Part shown: positions 19,884 through 28,729 of the stretch, in pieces
How the letters are laid out: each line of letters begins with the position of its first letter
Position numbering within the stretch: position 1 is the first letter of the stretch
NCBI RefSeq assembly: GCF_004342005.1
Contig: NZ_SMBX01000002.1
Location: 558,001 to 622,000 of the forward strand
Source of the DNA: Paracandidimonas soli
GTDB lineage: Bacteria; Pseudomonadota; Gammaproteobacteria; Burkholderiales; Burkholderiaceae_B
DNA: 64,000 bases
Reading direction: 5' to 3'
Notes under the pieces: model-generated
What the model was told of the DNA's origin: nothing
The model's database searches: none
Seen by the model: the letters and a program-made list of their open reading frames with translations, nothing else
Made by a program: the position numbers and the translations under genes

Positions 19884-20084
19884 TTATCGCGCCTGAGGCG
19901 TGTAGCCCGCTTCGCGAATGACCTTCTCGACCACGTCGGATGCCGCATCGGTTTCCACGATGACGATATGCGTAGCGGTATCCGCGCTGACGACGGCGCC
20001 AGGAACAGCTGCGGTGACGGCTTCGGTGATGGTGCGCACGCAATGGCCGCAAGTCATGTCCTGAACCTCGAACTTCAGTGTCAT
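19884..20084 (-). CDS. copZ: CopZ-type copper chaperone (heavy-metal-associated domain)
   Basis: 66 residues, a single HMA domain with the metal motif MTCGHC (Cys12, Cys15) and the usual ferredoxin-like pattern ending IREAGYTPQ. Such proteins carry Cu(I) in the cytoplasm, often to a CopA ATPase; no copA is in the window. The ATG at 20084 is preceded by AGGAG at ideal distance, so the longer open frame upstream is not used. It is divergent from cueR and has a textbook MerR-type promoter with a 19-nt spacer, so copper induction by CueR is strongly suggested. Confidence 0.93.
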   Translation of the reverse strand: MTLKFEVQDMTCGHCVRTITEAVTAAVPGAVVSADTATHIVIVETDAASDVVEKVIREAGYTPQAR

Positions 20085-20120
20085 GGAGTTCTCCTGATAA
20101 TGAATGATTAAGAAACCCGT

Positions 20121-20188
20121 CAAGTCTAAACCTTGCCACGATGGCAAGGGCAAGCTCTTCCTTCACTTCATGGTAAGGTTTAGACTTG
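20121..20188. repeat. 14-nt mirror repeat flanking the copZ/cueR operator
   Basis: CAAGTCTAAACCTT (20121-20134) recurs as its exact reverse complement AAGGTTTAGACTTG (20175-20188), 40 nt away. The left arm contains the copZ -10 and one operator half-site. The right arm therefore puts the same elements, facing the opposite way, 30 nt before the cueR start. Confidence 0.75.
20123..20153 (-). promoter_or_regulatory. CueR-type promoter and operator of copZ
   Basis: On the minus strand: -35 TTGCCC (20148-20153), a 19-nt spacer, and -10 TAGACT (20123-20128). The spacer holds the dyad CCTTGCC-ACGAT-GGCAAGG (20131-20149). The over-long spacer with a central dyad is the hallmark of promoters activated by DNA distortion by MerR-family regulators, and the sequence matches the CueR/copA operator style. 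Confidence 0.88.
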
Positions 20189-20217
20189 TCTTCGTTTCAC
20201 GACACAGGCGCGACAGC

Positions 20218-20676
20218 ATGAATATCGGGCAGGCGGCAAGCACATCCGGACTTTCCGCGAAAATGATCCGCTACTACGAAAGCACGGGACTGCTGCGGGA
20301 CAGCAAACGCAGCAGCGCCGGCTACCGCATCTACGATGAAACGGACATCAACGAAATGCGCTTCATCCGCCGCTCCCGCGAACTCGGTTTTTCGCTGAAG
20401 CAGACCATGTCGCTGCTGGCTCTGTGGCGGGACAAGAACCGCGCCAGCGCCGACGTCCAGCGGCTGGCCCAGGAGCACATCCAGGAACTGGAAGCCAAGG
20501 CGGCTGGCCTGCAGCAGATGGCGGATTCCCTGCGCCATCTGGTCAAGGGATGCCGCGCCGATCATCGCCCCGACTGTCCTATCCTGGAACGCCTGATGGA
20601 AGGCACGCTGTTGCTGGCCGCTGATGAAAAAGCGCCGTCTACGGCCGGTACCACACAGTCACGCTGCTGCGGATGA
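20218..20676 (+). CDS. cueR: CueR, MerR-family copper-responsive regulator
   Basis: 152 residues. An N-terminal MerR helix-turn-helix (MNIGQAASTSGLSAKMIRYY) is followed by a dimerisation coiled coil and a metal-binding loop with Cys112 and Cys120 (GCRADHRPDCPI), the same positions as the Cu(I) ligands of E. coli CueR. It activates promoters with 19-nt spacers such as that of the divergent copZ. The ATG at 20218 gives the canonical MerR N-terminus; the open frame upstream would run into the operator. Its 3' end overlaps the convergent FlhE-like gene by 38 nt. Confidence 0.94.
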   Translation: MNIGQAASTSGLSAKMIRYYESTGLLRDSKRSSAGYRIYDETDINEMRFIRRSRELGFSLKQTMSLLALWRDKNRASADVQRLAQEHIQELEAKAAGLQQMADSLRHLVKGCRADHRPDCPILERLMEGTLLLAADEKAPSTAGTTQSRCCG

Positions 20677-21091
20677 ACAGGGGCGGGCTGCTGCCCGCCC
20701 ACTGCCGCACCTGATGTCGCAGGAAAAAGGCCTGCGCCGCGGGCTGGCCCTGGAAAGCACCCGTCGTCACGGAAGAACCATGCATTTCGATGCACTGGCC
20801 CGTGGATGCCGCGCACAGCTCCGTCTTCAGCCAGGCATTGGATTCATATCGGCGGGTTGCATTGACCCGCGTCACTTTGGCGCCCGCCGGAATGGACGCA
20901 TCCGCTTCCGGAGAAAAATGCTGGGAAACCTCTCGCCCCGGAGCCGTCAACGCGCCGCTGGTGCCGGACGCATTCCATAGCGCATCCGCCTCCGCCGGCA
21001 ATGCCGGCAGCGGGAGCAGCATGGCGGCCGCGAGGGCTGCCATCCGCAGCAAAGCCCGCAGGCCCGGCTCCAATGAGTCCGCAGTAGGCAT
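20639..21091 (-). CDS. FlhE-like exported protein
   Basis: About 150 residues with a signal sequence (MAALAAAMLLPLPALPA region). The mature part resembles the flagellar protein FlhE: a WRYE-like RRYESNAWLKTELC, then CIEMHGSSVTTGAF with two cysteines spaced as in FlhE, and the terminal VTVWYRP. FlhE is a periplasmic protein usually encoded after flhBA, where it is linked to control of proton flow or assembly of flagella. Here it stands alone behind a nitroreductase gene with no flagellar genes. ATG 21091 is preferred over an in-frame GTG at 21109; the start is uncertain. Identification by motif recall only. Confidence 0.62.
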   Translation of the reverse strand: MPTADSLEPGLRALLRMAALAAAMLLPLPALPAEADALWNASGTSGALTAPGREVSQHFSPEADASIPAGAKVTRVNATRRYESNAWLKTELCAASTGQCIEMHGSSVTTGAFQGQPAAQAFFLRHQVRQWAGSSPPLFIRSSVTVWYRP

Positions 21092-21121
21092 GACGCTATC
21101 GGCAGGCACTGAGTGCCGCCG

Positions 21122-21703
21122 TCACTCCCCCGTCCATTCGGACACGAACTGTCGATGGTCGGGCCGTGTCATCGGGAACTGCTCGTCGATGGGCGTCCCG
21201 ATCGCCAGGAAGCCCATGAAGCGGTATTCCAGGCTGTCGAAGCCCAGCGTCTCAGGCACCGCATCCGTATAGGTCCCGAGGCCGGTGCTCCAGAAAGCAC
21301 CATAGCCCAGTGCATGCGCTGCATTCAGGATGTTCATGACGGCGGCGCCGGTAGCCAGCAGGCGCTCGTCTTCCGGGATCTTGGTATTGCTGTGGTCCAG
21401 CTTGCAGGCTATTGCCAGCATCAAAGGCACCTCGGCCAGCCAGCCGCGTACGGACTGCTGCTTCTGCTCCGGCACCGGCGAGCCGGCCTCGGCTTGCGCG
21501 CGGAAGGCGGTATCGGCCAGCTTGCCGACGGCCTCGCCCTGTATCAGCTTGAAGCGCCACGGCCGCAGCTTGCCGTGGTCCGGCGCGGACATGGCCGCCT
21601 GGAGGATCTGCTCCAGCTCTTCCTGCGAAGGCGCCGGAGCCTGCACGAACTTGACGGACCTGCGCGACAGCAGGAAATCGATGGGAGAACTGGTCGATGA
21701 CAT
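21122..21703 (-). CDS. Nitroreductase family protein (YdjA-like)
   Basis: 193 residues, a compact flavin-dependent nitroreductase of the YdjA type: RRSVKFVQAPAPSQEELEQI near the N-terminus (FMN phosphate-binding Arg-Arg-Ser), SAPDHGKLRPWRF and the C-terminal GFLAIGTP. These enzymes reduce nitro compounds or quinones with NAD(P)H using FMN; the true substrate is unknown. The FlhE-like gene follows within about 30 nt on the same strand and may be co-transcribed. A hairpin separates it from pdxJ upstream. Confidence 0.88.
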   Translation of the reverse strand: MSSTSSPIDFLLSRRSVKFVQAPAPSQEELEQILQAAMSAPDHGKLRPWRFKLIQGEAVGKLADTAFRAQAEAGSPVPEQKQQSVRGWLAEVPLMLAIACKLDHSNTKIPEDERLLATGAAVMNILNAAHALGYGAFWSTGLGTYTDAVPETLGFDSLEYRFMGFLAIGTPIDEQFPMTRPDHRQFVSEWTGE

Positions 21704-21764
21704 GGCAAACCCTTATGAAACAATGACGATATCCGGCGAACCCAGGACCCGCGTATCGAAACCG

Positions 21765-21790
21765 CTGCTTTGCCAGCCAGCGCAAAGCAG
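21765..21790 (-). terminator. Hairpin downstream of pdxJ
   Basis: Stem CTGCTTTGC/GCAAAGCAG with an 8-nt loop, 16 nt past the pdxJ stop. There is no clear T-run, so it may be a weak or Rho-assisted terminator of the efflux-pdxJ operon. Confidence 0.5.
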
Positions 21791-21805
21791 TATCATGGCG
21801 ACAGT

Positions 21806-22579
21806 TTACAGGCCGGATCCGGATTGCCGACAGGCGCTGCGCATCAGCGCCTTCATGTCGCGCACGGCCTTGTCCAGGCCATCGAACACGGCGCGGGCGA
21901 TGATGGCGTGGCCGATATTCAACTCCGATATTCCCGGCAAGGCCGCGACCGCGGATACGTTTTCGTAGTGCAGTCCGTGTCCGGCATTGACGCGAAGGCC
22001 TAGCGACAGGCCCGCGACGACGGCCTCGCGCACGCGCTGCAGCTCCGCCGCCTGAACTGCCGCATCAGCGGCATCCGCATACGCGCCGGTATGCAGCTCG
22101 ATGACCGTGGCGCCGCTGCGATGCGCCGCTTCGATCTGGGCCGTTTCGGGATCGATGAACAGCGACACGCGGATGCCGGCGTCCTGCAACTGCTTCACCG
22201 CATCGCCGACCTGGTCGAAATGGCCCAGCACGTCCAGCCCGCCTTCCGTCGTCAGCTCTTCTCGTTTTTCGGGAACCAGGCAGACATCGTCCGGCTTGGT
22301 CCTGCAGGCCAGATCCAGCATTTCCGCGGTAATGGCGCACTCCAGATTCATGCGCGTGCGGATCTGCGCGCGCATCTGCGCCACATCCGTGTCCTGGATA
22401 TGACGACGGTCTTCGCGCAAATGCAGCGTAATGAGATCGGCGCCCGCGTCCTCCGCCACCAGAGCGGCCCGCACGGGATCCGGATAGGCCGTCAGCCGCT
22501 GCTGGCGCAAAGTGGCGACATGATCGATATTGACGCCAAGCTCGATATCGGCGCCTGCCATACCCGAAAAAAACGTCAT
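21806..22579 (-). CDS. pdxJ: Pyridoxine 5'-phosphate synthase
   Basis: 257 residues with the family start [16 protein letters not shown] and the conserved blocks [12 protein letters not shown] and [15 protein letters not shown]. It condenses 1-deoxyxylulose 5-phosphate and 3-amino-2-oxopropyl phosphate to pyridoxine 5'-phosphate in vitamin B6 synthesis. The ATG at 22579 is supported by AGGAA seven nt upstream and a 4-nt overlap (ATGA) with the outer-membrane factor gene. A downstream ATG at 22561 has no ribosome site. In many proteobacteria pdxJ lies with recO and acpS; here it is the last gene of a drug-efflux operon. Confidence 0.96.
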   Translation of the reverse strand: MTFFSGMAGADIELGVNIDHVATLRQQRLTAYPDPVRAALVAEDAGADLITLHLREDRRHIQDTDVAQMRAQIRTRMNLECAITAEMLDLACRTKPDDVCLVPEKREELTTEGGLDVLGHFDQVGDAVKQLQDAGIRVSLFIDPETAQIEAAHRSGATVIELHTGAYADAADAAVQAAELQRVREAVVAGLSLGLRVNAGHGLHYENVSAVAALPGISELNIGHAIIARAVFDGLDKAVRDMKALMRSACRQSGSGL

Positions 22580-24054
22580 TGCCGTTCCTGATTTTCCTGA
22601 GCGTTGACCATGCCCTGCGAAGCCAGGACGGTGTTTTCCGTCCATCCGCCGCCCAGGGCCTTGTACAGCGTTACCCGATTGAGCAGCGCATCCATGCCGG
22701 TCTGCAGCAGCGCCTGCTGCGCTTCGTAGAACGTCACTTCGGCCGTCTGCACCTGCAGGAAGCTGTCGATGCCCGTCTCATAGCGCAGTTGCGCCAGCTT
22801 CAGGGCGTCGTGTGCGGATTTCTCCAGCGACTTGAGCGCCTCGACCTGCCGGGCATAGGTGGCTTCGCCCGCCAGCGCATCGGCCACTTCGCGGAAGGCC
22901 GTCTGTATGGACTTCTCGTATTCGGACACGGCAATATGCTTGCGAGCCTCGGCCAGCGCGAGGTTGCCCGCCACGCCGCCTGAGAAGATAGGCATCTGCA
23001 CCTGCGGCGAGAACTGCCAGAAACGGTTGCCGCTGCCCATCAGTCCGCCCAGTTGCGGACTGGCAAAGCCCAGCAGACCTGTGATGGAAATGTTGGGGAA
23101 GAACGCTGCGCGCGCGGCGCCGATATTGGCGTTCGCACCACGCAAGGCATGCTCCGCCGCCAAGATGTCCGGCCTGCGCTGCAGCAGTTCCGACGGCAGG
23201 CCCGCGGGCAGGCTCGCCACCAGTTGATCCCTGCCGAATTCGGCCGCCTCGGGCAGGTCGGCCGGCGGAGTCGTACCCAGCAGCAGGCTCAGGGCATTGC
23301 TCGCCTGCTCGCGGGCCCTCAGGGTCGAGGCATGATCCGCCCTGGCCGTATCCAGCTGGCTTTGCGACTGGTGCACATCCAGCTCGGATGCAACGCCCGC
23401 GTCGAATCGGGCGCGCACCAGGTCGTGCGTGGCCTGGCGCGCACGCAGCGTTTTCTGGATCAAGTCCGACAACTGCTCCGCCATGCGCTGGCGGAAATAA
23501 GCTTCCGCCACCTGCGCGATCAGATTGATCTGGACCGTGCGCTGCGCCTCCCCTGTAGCCAGGTACTGCTGGTAGGCCGCCTCGGAAAGATTCCTGACAC
23601 GCCCGAAGAAATCGATCTCGAACGAGGTCATGGCGGCGCCCGCCTGGTAGACGCGGCTGACGCTGGGCGAGTCGGGGCCGGCGGCGCGCAGGTCCGGCGG
23701 ATAGCGCGTGATCTGCCCTGTTCCGCCGATGCCGAGCGTCGGGAAACGGTCGCTTTGCGCAATGCCGTACTGCGCCCGCGCTTCCTCGACGCGCTGGACG
23801 GCGATGCGCATGTCGCGGTTGTTTTCCAGCGCGATCCCGATCAGTTCCGCCAGGCGGGGATCGCGGAACATTTCACGCCAGCCGAGATCCGCCGCGGCCT
23901 GGGCCGCCCCGGATTCCTGCTGCTGGCCATAGGACGGGAAAGCGCCCGGTACGGGGCTTTCCGGCTGCTCATAGCGCGGAGCCAGCGAGCAACCCGCCAT
24001 CACCAGCATGACGGCGACGGCTGTCGATGAACGGACAAACATACGTTGGCTCAT
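22576..24054 (-). CDS. Outer-membrane efflux lipoprotein, OprM/NodT type
   Basis: 492 residues. A lipoprotein signal ends at LVMAGC (Cys at about residue 22). It is followed by the twin outer-membrane-efflux repeats of TolC-like channels ([17 protein letters not shown], then [23 protein letters not shown]). It forms the outer-membrane duct for the adjacent RND pump. Its ATG overlaps the RND gene stop by 4 nt, and pdxJ overlaps its own stop by 4 nt, so MFP-RND-OMF-pdxJ reads as one coupled unit. Confidence 0.95.
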   Translation of the reverse strand: MSQRMFVRSSTAVAVMLVMAGCSLAPRYEQPESPVPGAFPSYGQQQESGAAQAAADLGWREMFRDPRLAELIGIALENNRDMRIAVQRVEEARAQYGIAQSDRFPTLGIGGTGQITRYPPDLRAAGPDSPSVSRVYQAGAAMTSFEIDFFGRVRNLSEAAYQQYLATGEAQRTVQINLIAQVAEAYFRQRMAEQLSDLIQKTLRARQATHDLVRARFDAGVASELDVHQSQSQLDTARADHASTLRAREQASNALSLLLGTTPPADLPEAAEFGRDQLVASLPAGLPSELLQRRPDILAAEHALRGANANIGAARAAFFPNISITGLLGFASPQLGGLMGSGNRFWQFSPQVQMPIFSGGVAGNLALAEARKHIAVSEYEKSIQTAFREVADALAGEATYARQVEALKSLEKSAHDALKLAQLRYETGIDSFLQVQTAEVTFYEAQQALLQTGMDALLNRVTLYKALGGGWTENTVLASQGMVNAQENQERQ

Positions 24055-27000
24055 GCCTGGTCTCCCTGCTTTCCGGCCTGCGAAGCGACTGCTCCCTCGG
24101 ATGCCTCATGATGGCTGAACCCGTGATCGCTGAATACCTTGGGCTTGGTCTTGAAGAGCCTGAGGATCACGACGAAGAATGTCGGCACGAACAGCACCGC
24201 CAGCGGCGTCGCCGCCAGCATGCCGCCGAACACGCCGAAGCCCACCGCATTCTGGCTGGCGGCGCCCGCGCCCGTGGCCAGCATCAGCGGCACCACGCCC
24301 AGGATGAAGGCGAACGAAGTCATGAGGATGGGCCTGAAACGCAGGCGCGCCGCATGGATCGTCGCCTTCAGGAGATCGCCCTCCTCCGCGTAGATATCCT
24401 TGGCGAATTCCACGATCAGAATGGCGTTCTTCGCCGCCAGCCCGATCACGGTCACCAGCCCCACCTGGAAGTAGACGTCATTCGGCATGCCGAGCGCGGA
24501 GACCAGGCCGACGGAGCCCAGCATACCGAGAGGAACGGCCATGAGGACAGACAGCGGAATGGCCCAGCTTTCGTACAGGGCGGCCAGGACCATGAACACC
24601 ACCAGCATCGACAGCGTCAGCAGAATGGCATTCTGCGCGCCCGCCTGGCGTTCCTGGTAGGACAGCCCGGTCCACTCATAGCCGAAACCGTCGGGAAGCT
24701 TGGCCATCAGATTCTCGATTTCCTGCATGGCGTCGCCCGAGGAGTATCCGGGCGCGGCGCCTCCTCCGATCCGGATCGATTCATAGCTGTTGTAGCGTAC
24801 GATCTGCACCGGACCCGTTTCCATGTCCAGGGTGACGAACGAGGACAGAGGCACCATTTCGCCCGCCGCATTCCTGGCATTGAGCTTCAGGATGGACTCC
24901 GGCGTGGCGCGATGAGAGCCTTCGGCCTGTACCCAGACGTTCTGCAAACGTCCCATATTGGGATATTTGTTGATGTAGCTGGAGCCCACCGATGTGGAAA
25001 TCAACTGCGCAACCTCGGCGAAATTGACGCCCAGCGCGGCCGCCTTTTCACGGTCGACGGTCAGTCGCACCTGAGGACCGGAGCCCAGTCCCGTGATGCG
25101 CACGTCGGCCAGTACGGGGCTTTCGGCGGCCAGCGCCAGCAATTGCTGCGCCGCGGCCATCAATTCATTATGCCCCGACGAGGCGCGATCCTGCAGGCGC
25201 ACGTCGAAGCCCGATGCATTGCCCAGTTCGGAAATGGCCGGCGGCACGATGGTAAAGGTCATGGAATCGGGCAGGCCGAACAGCAGGCTGCCGATCGCCT
25301 TGTTGGCGACGGTTTCGGCCGAATGCTCGGCGCCCTTGCGTTCCGCGAAATCCTTCAGGGTCACGAAGGCGATGGCGGCGTTCAACCCGCTGCCGTTGAA
25401 GCTGAAGCCCTGTACGGCGATGATGTTTTCCACCTCGGGCTGGTTCATGAAATAGCCCTCGACCTGCTCGATCAGATCGATCGTGCGATTGGCCGTGGAA
25501 CCCGAAGGCAGCTCGATATTGGCAATGACATAGCCCTGGTCTTCCTGGGGCAGGAAGGCGCTGGGCAAGCGCAGGTAGAGGAAGCCCATGACCACGGCCA
25601 GGGCCAGGTAGATGAACATCATGCGCCCGCCGCGCTTGAGGCTGCGCGTCACCCAGCCCTCGTAGGCGTTGGTCGAACGGCCGAACACCCTGTTGAACCA
25701 GCCGAAGAAGCCTTTCTTTTCTTCGTGGTGTCCCTTGGGAATGGGCTTGAGGAAGCTGGCGCAAAGCGCCGGCGTGAAGGTCAGCGCCAGGAAGCCTGAG
25801 AACATGATGGACACGGCCATGGCGACGGAGAACTGCCGGTAGATCACGCCCACGGAGCCGCTCATGAAGGCCAGCGGCAGGAACACGGCGCTCAGGACCA
25901 GTGTAATGCCCACGATGGCCCCGCTGATCTGCGGCATGGCCTTCTTGGTGGCCTCCCTGGGCGGAAGCCCGTCCTCGACCATGATACGCTCGACGTTTTC
26001 CACCACCACGATGGCGTCGTCGACCAGAATCCCGATCGCCAGCACCATGGCGAACATGGTCAGCACGTTGATGGAAAAGCCCAGCGCATACATCACGGCG
26101 AAAGCGCCCAGCATGGCGACCGGCACCACCAGCGCCGGAATCAGCGTATAGCGGACATTCTGCAGGAACAGGAACATCACCAGGAACACCAGCACCATGG
26201 CTTCGAGCAGCGTGTGGACGACCTGCTCGATGGAGACGCCCACATACGGCGCGGTGTCGTAGGGAATGGTGTATTCGATATTGCCGGGGAAGAATCTCGA
26301 GAGTTCCTCCATCTCGGCCTTGACGGCATCGGCGGTCGCCAGCGCATTTGCCGTCGGCGACAGCGACAGCGCGAACGCGGCCGTGGGCTGCCCATTGAGG
26401 CGCGCGCCGAACTGGTAGCTGTCAGCGCCGACCTCGACGCGAGCCACGTCGGACATGCGCACGATGGAACCGTCCGTATTGGAGCGCAGGACGATCTTCT
26501 CGAATTCGGCCACGGATTCCAGCTCGCCGTTGACCACGACCGGCGCGGACACACGCAGTTCGATCGGATTGGGAGGCGAGCCGACAATACCCGCCGACAC
26601 CGCCAGGTTCTGCGCGGCGATGGCATTGTTGACGTCAGTGATGCTCAGGCCGTATCCGACCAGCTTGTCAGGATCGACCCAGACTCGCATCGCGCGAGGC
26701 GCCGCAAACAGCTGGAACTTGCCCACGCCCGGAACCCGCGAGATCGGGTTCTGGATGTTGCGTGTGATGTAGTCGGCCAGTTCCATCGCACTGACGGAAC
26801 CATCGCTCGACGACAAGGTGACCACCATCAGGAAGCCGGTACTGGTCTGGGACACCTTCAGGCCCTGTTGCATCACCGCGGCCGGCAGTTGCGCAGTCAC
26901 GTTGGAAATGCGGTTCTGCACGTCGACCTGCGCCATGTCGGGATCCGTGCCGGGCGCAAAAGTCGCCGTGATCTGGGCGCTGCCGTACGAGTCGCTGACG

Positions 27001-27239
27001 GACTCATAGTACAGCAGCCCCTTGGCGCCGTTGAGCTCGTTCTCGATGATGCTGGCGACCGATTGCGAGACATCCTCGGCCGAAGCGCCGGGATAGGTCG
27101 CGCTGATTTCGATGGCGGGAGGAGCGACGGCCGGGTACTGGGACACCGGCATGCTGGGCAGCGACATCAACCCCGCAAGAGCGATGGCCAGCGCCACAAC
27201 CCACGCAAAGATAGGACGCTCAATAAAAAACTGTGGCAT
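24051..27239 (-). CDS. RND efflux transporter, HAE1 family (AcrB/MexB-like)
   Basis: 1062 residues, typical of AcrB-type hydrophobe/amphiphile pumps. The start FFIERPIFAWVVALAI, the TM4 Asp pair in LAIGILVDDAIVVVENV and the TM10 Lys in GLAAKNAILIVEFAKD (proton relay residues) are all present. It takes drugs or detergents from the inner membrane/periplasm and drives them through the OMF using the proton gradient. Substrates cannot be read from sequence; AcrB/MexB relatives in Alcaligenaceae are multidrug pumps. The adaptor gene ends 75 nt upstream. No regulator gene is adjacent. Confidence 0.97.
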   Translation of the reverse strand: MPQFFIERPIFAWVVALAIALAGLMSLPSMPVSQYPAVAPPAIEISATYPGASAEDVSQSVASIIENELNGAKGLLYYESVSDSYGSAQITATFAPGTDPDMAQVDVQNRISNVTAQLPAAVMQQGLKVSQTSTGFLMVVTLSSSDGSVSAMELADYITRNIQNPISRVPGVGKFQLFAAPRAMRVWVDPDKLVGYGLSITDVNNAIAAQNLAVSAGIVGSPPNPIELRVSAPVVVNGELESVAEFEKIVLRSNTDGSIVRMSDVARVEVGADSYQFGARLNGQPTAAFALSLSPTANALATADAVKAEMEELSRFFPGNIEYTIPYDTAPYVGVSIEQVVHTLLEAMVLVFLVMFLFLQNVRYTLIPALVVPVAMLGAFAVMYALGFSINVLTMFAMVLAIGILVDDAIVVVENVERIMVEDGLPPREATKKAMPQISGAIVGITLVLSAVFLPLAFMSGSVGVIYRQFSVAMAVSIMFSGFLALTFTPALCASFLKPIPKGHHEEKKGFFGWFNRVFGRSTNAYEGWVTRSLKRGGRMMFIYLALAVVMGFLYLRLPSAFLPQEDQGYVIANIELPSGSTANRTIDLIEQVEGYFMNQPEVENIIAVQGFSFNGSGLNAAIAFVTLKDFAERKGAEHSAETVANKAIGSLLFGLPDSMTFTIVPPAISELGNASGFDVRLQDRASSGHNELMAAAQQLLALAAESPVLADVRITGLGSGPQVRLTVDREKAAALGVNFAEVAQLISTSVGSSYINKYPNMGRLQNVWVQAEGSHRATPESILKLNARNAAGEMVPLSSFVTLDMETGPVQIVRYNSYESIRIGGGAAPGYSSGDAMQEIENLMAKLPDGFGYEWTGLSYQERQAGAQNAILLTLSMLVVFMVLAALYESWAIPLSVLMAVPLGMLGSVGLVSALGMPNDVYFQVGLVTVIGLAAKNAILIVEFAKDIYAEEGDLLKATIHAARLRFRPILMTSFAFILGVVPLMLATGAGAASQNAVGFGVFGGMLAATPLAVLFVPTFFVVILRLFKTKPKVFSDHGFSHHEASEGAVASQAGKQGDQA

Positions 27240-27314
27240 GTGTGCTCACCTGGATAGCATTGTCTGGAGTTGGAGCGGCCGCTTCGCCGCTCCGCGATAC
27301 CTCGATGACGCGGA

Positions 27315-28541
27315 TCAACCCGCCTGCCCCGCCGGCTGCTCTCCGCCCTGGGGCTGGTCCGGCTTCGGCTGCTGTTGCGCGCCGTCCGCTTTCCACGGCA
27401 TGGGCTGGACGGGCGCGCCCGGCCTGATCTTCTGGAAGCCCTCGACGATCACCGCATCGCCGGCCTGCAGGCCGCTGGTGACGACCACCTTGCCATTCAT
27501 GGAAGGGCCCGTGAGCACGGGAGAAACCGCAACCTTGCCGTCCTTGACGAGCATCAGGCTGCTGCGTCCGTCGGCCGTGCGCTGCAGGGCCTGCTGCGGC
27601 ACCATCAACGCTTTTTCATCGATGCCTTGCTGCAGCCTGACGCGCACATACATGCCCGGCAGCAGGATCTTGTCCGGGTTGGGGAATTCGGAACGCAGCA
27701 CGACCTGGCCTGTCGTGGGATCCACCGACACGCCCGAGAACAGCAGCCTGCCAGGTTCCGCGTAGAGCTCGCCGCCGTCCATCAATGCCTGGGCTTGCGC
27801 GGCGCCATCGCCGGCCTGCTTCAGCGTGCCGTCGGCGATAGCCTTGCGCAATTGCGCGAGCTCCGCCGTCGAACGCATGGAATCGACATAGACGCGATCC
27901 AGCTGCTGCACGGTGGCAAGCTGTGTGGCCGACGACGCGCTGACCAGCGCGCCTTCCGTCACCAGCGATTTGCCGATGCGGCCATCGATCGGTGAGGTGA
28001 TTTTCGTGTAGCCCAGGTCGATGTCCGCCGCCTGCAGCGCCGCTTTCGCGGAAGCGATTGCGGCATCGGCCTGCGCCGTCCGGGCGACGGCGTTGTCGTA
28101 GTCCTGGCGGCTGACGGCGTTCGCCTTGATCAGGGTTTCGTAGCGCTTGGACAGCGTGCGCGCGGCGCCCGCATCCGCCTGCGCCTGCTTGAGCATGGCG
28201 GCCGCCTGGTCGCGGGCAGCCTTGTAGGGCGCGGGATCGATGGTGAAGAGCAACTGCCCTTCCTTGACGTCGCTGCCCTGCTCGAAATGGATGCCGGTCA
28301 CGATGCCCGTGACGCGGGCGCGGATCTGCGCATCACGGATGGCTTCCACCCGGCCAGGCAGGTCGGCGAACATCTCGGCGCGCGAAGGCTCCACGGTAAT
28401 GACGCTGACCGGCACCTTCATGCCGCCGGGAGCGCCTCCGTCCGCTGGCTTGTCCGAGCATGACGCCAGGACGAATACCGCAGCCAAAGGAAGAATAATA
28501 CGGCCAACTTTCCGCCTGGACGGCAGATATTGATGAAACAT
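27315..28541 (-). CDS. Periplasmic adaptor (MFP) lipoprotein of the RND pump
   Basis: 408 residues with a lipoprotein signal (VGRIILPLAAVFVLASC). A barrel-sandwich/lipoyl half follows (VRGTVTGIHFEQGSDVKEGQ-like ARVTGIVTGIHFEQG), then an alpha-hairpin coiled coil (about 105-170) and the matching lipoyl half ITSPIDGRIGKSLVTEG, as in AcrA/MexA. It bridges the RND pump and the OMF channel. The ATG at 28541 is chosen because it gives a clean lipoprotein signal and has GGGAG upstream; the open frame extends to 28607 without such support. It is the first gene of the operon. Confidence 0.94.
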   Translation of the reverse strand: MFHQYLPSRRKVGRIILPLAAVFVLASCSDKPADGGAPGGMKVPVSVITVEPSRAEMFADLPGRVEAIRDAQIRARVTGIVTGIHFEQGSDVKEGQLLFTIDPAPYKAARDQAAAMLKQAQADAGAARTLSKRYETLIKANAVSRQDYDNAVARTAQADAAIASAKAALQAADIDLGYTKITSPIDGRIGKSLVTEGALVSASSATQLATVQQLDRVYVDSMRSTAELAQLRKAIADGTLKQAGDGAAQAQALMDGGELYAEPGRLLFSGVSVDPTTGQVVLRSEFPNPDKILLPGMYVRVRLQQGIDEKALMVPQQALQRTADGRSSLMLVKDGKVAVSPVLTGPSMNGKVVVTSGLQAGDAVIVEGFQKIRPGAPVQPMPWKADGAQQQPKPDQPQGGEQPAGQAG

Positions 28542-28653
28542 GGAGGACTCCCGCGCGACGATACACCCTGAGGCGTACGAATGGTGTGCATTCTTGGGTA
28601 TGAGCAAAGCGAGAGTATAAAGCGAAAAGCAAGGGAAAATACGGATGCCCCTA

Positions 28654-28681
28654 AAAAATGAATCAAAAAAGATTCATTTTT
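28654..28681. promoter_or_regulatory. AT-rich palindrome upstream of the RND operon
   Basis: AAAAATGAATC (28654-28664), six A, then GATTCATTTTT (28671-28681): a perfect 11-bp dyad about 110 nt before the adaptor gene start. It is GC-poor for a terminator, so it is more likely an operator, for example of a TetR-type repressor. TATACT at 28614-28619 on the minus strand is a possible -10 nearby. Confidence 0.5.
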
Positions 28682-28729
28682 GACAGGAACAGTTTTCATC
28701 ACGCAACAGGCTTCTGTTGTTGCTTTCCT

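Noticed and set aside
24027..25799. 590-residue plus-strand open frame opposite the RND transporter gene
   Set aside because: Rich in His, Gln, Arg and Gly, typical of antisense GC-rich frames; the RND gene is certain.
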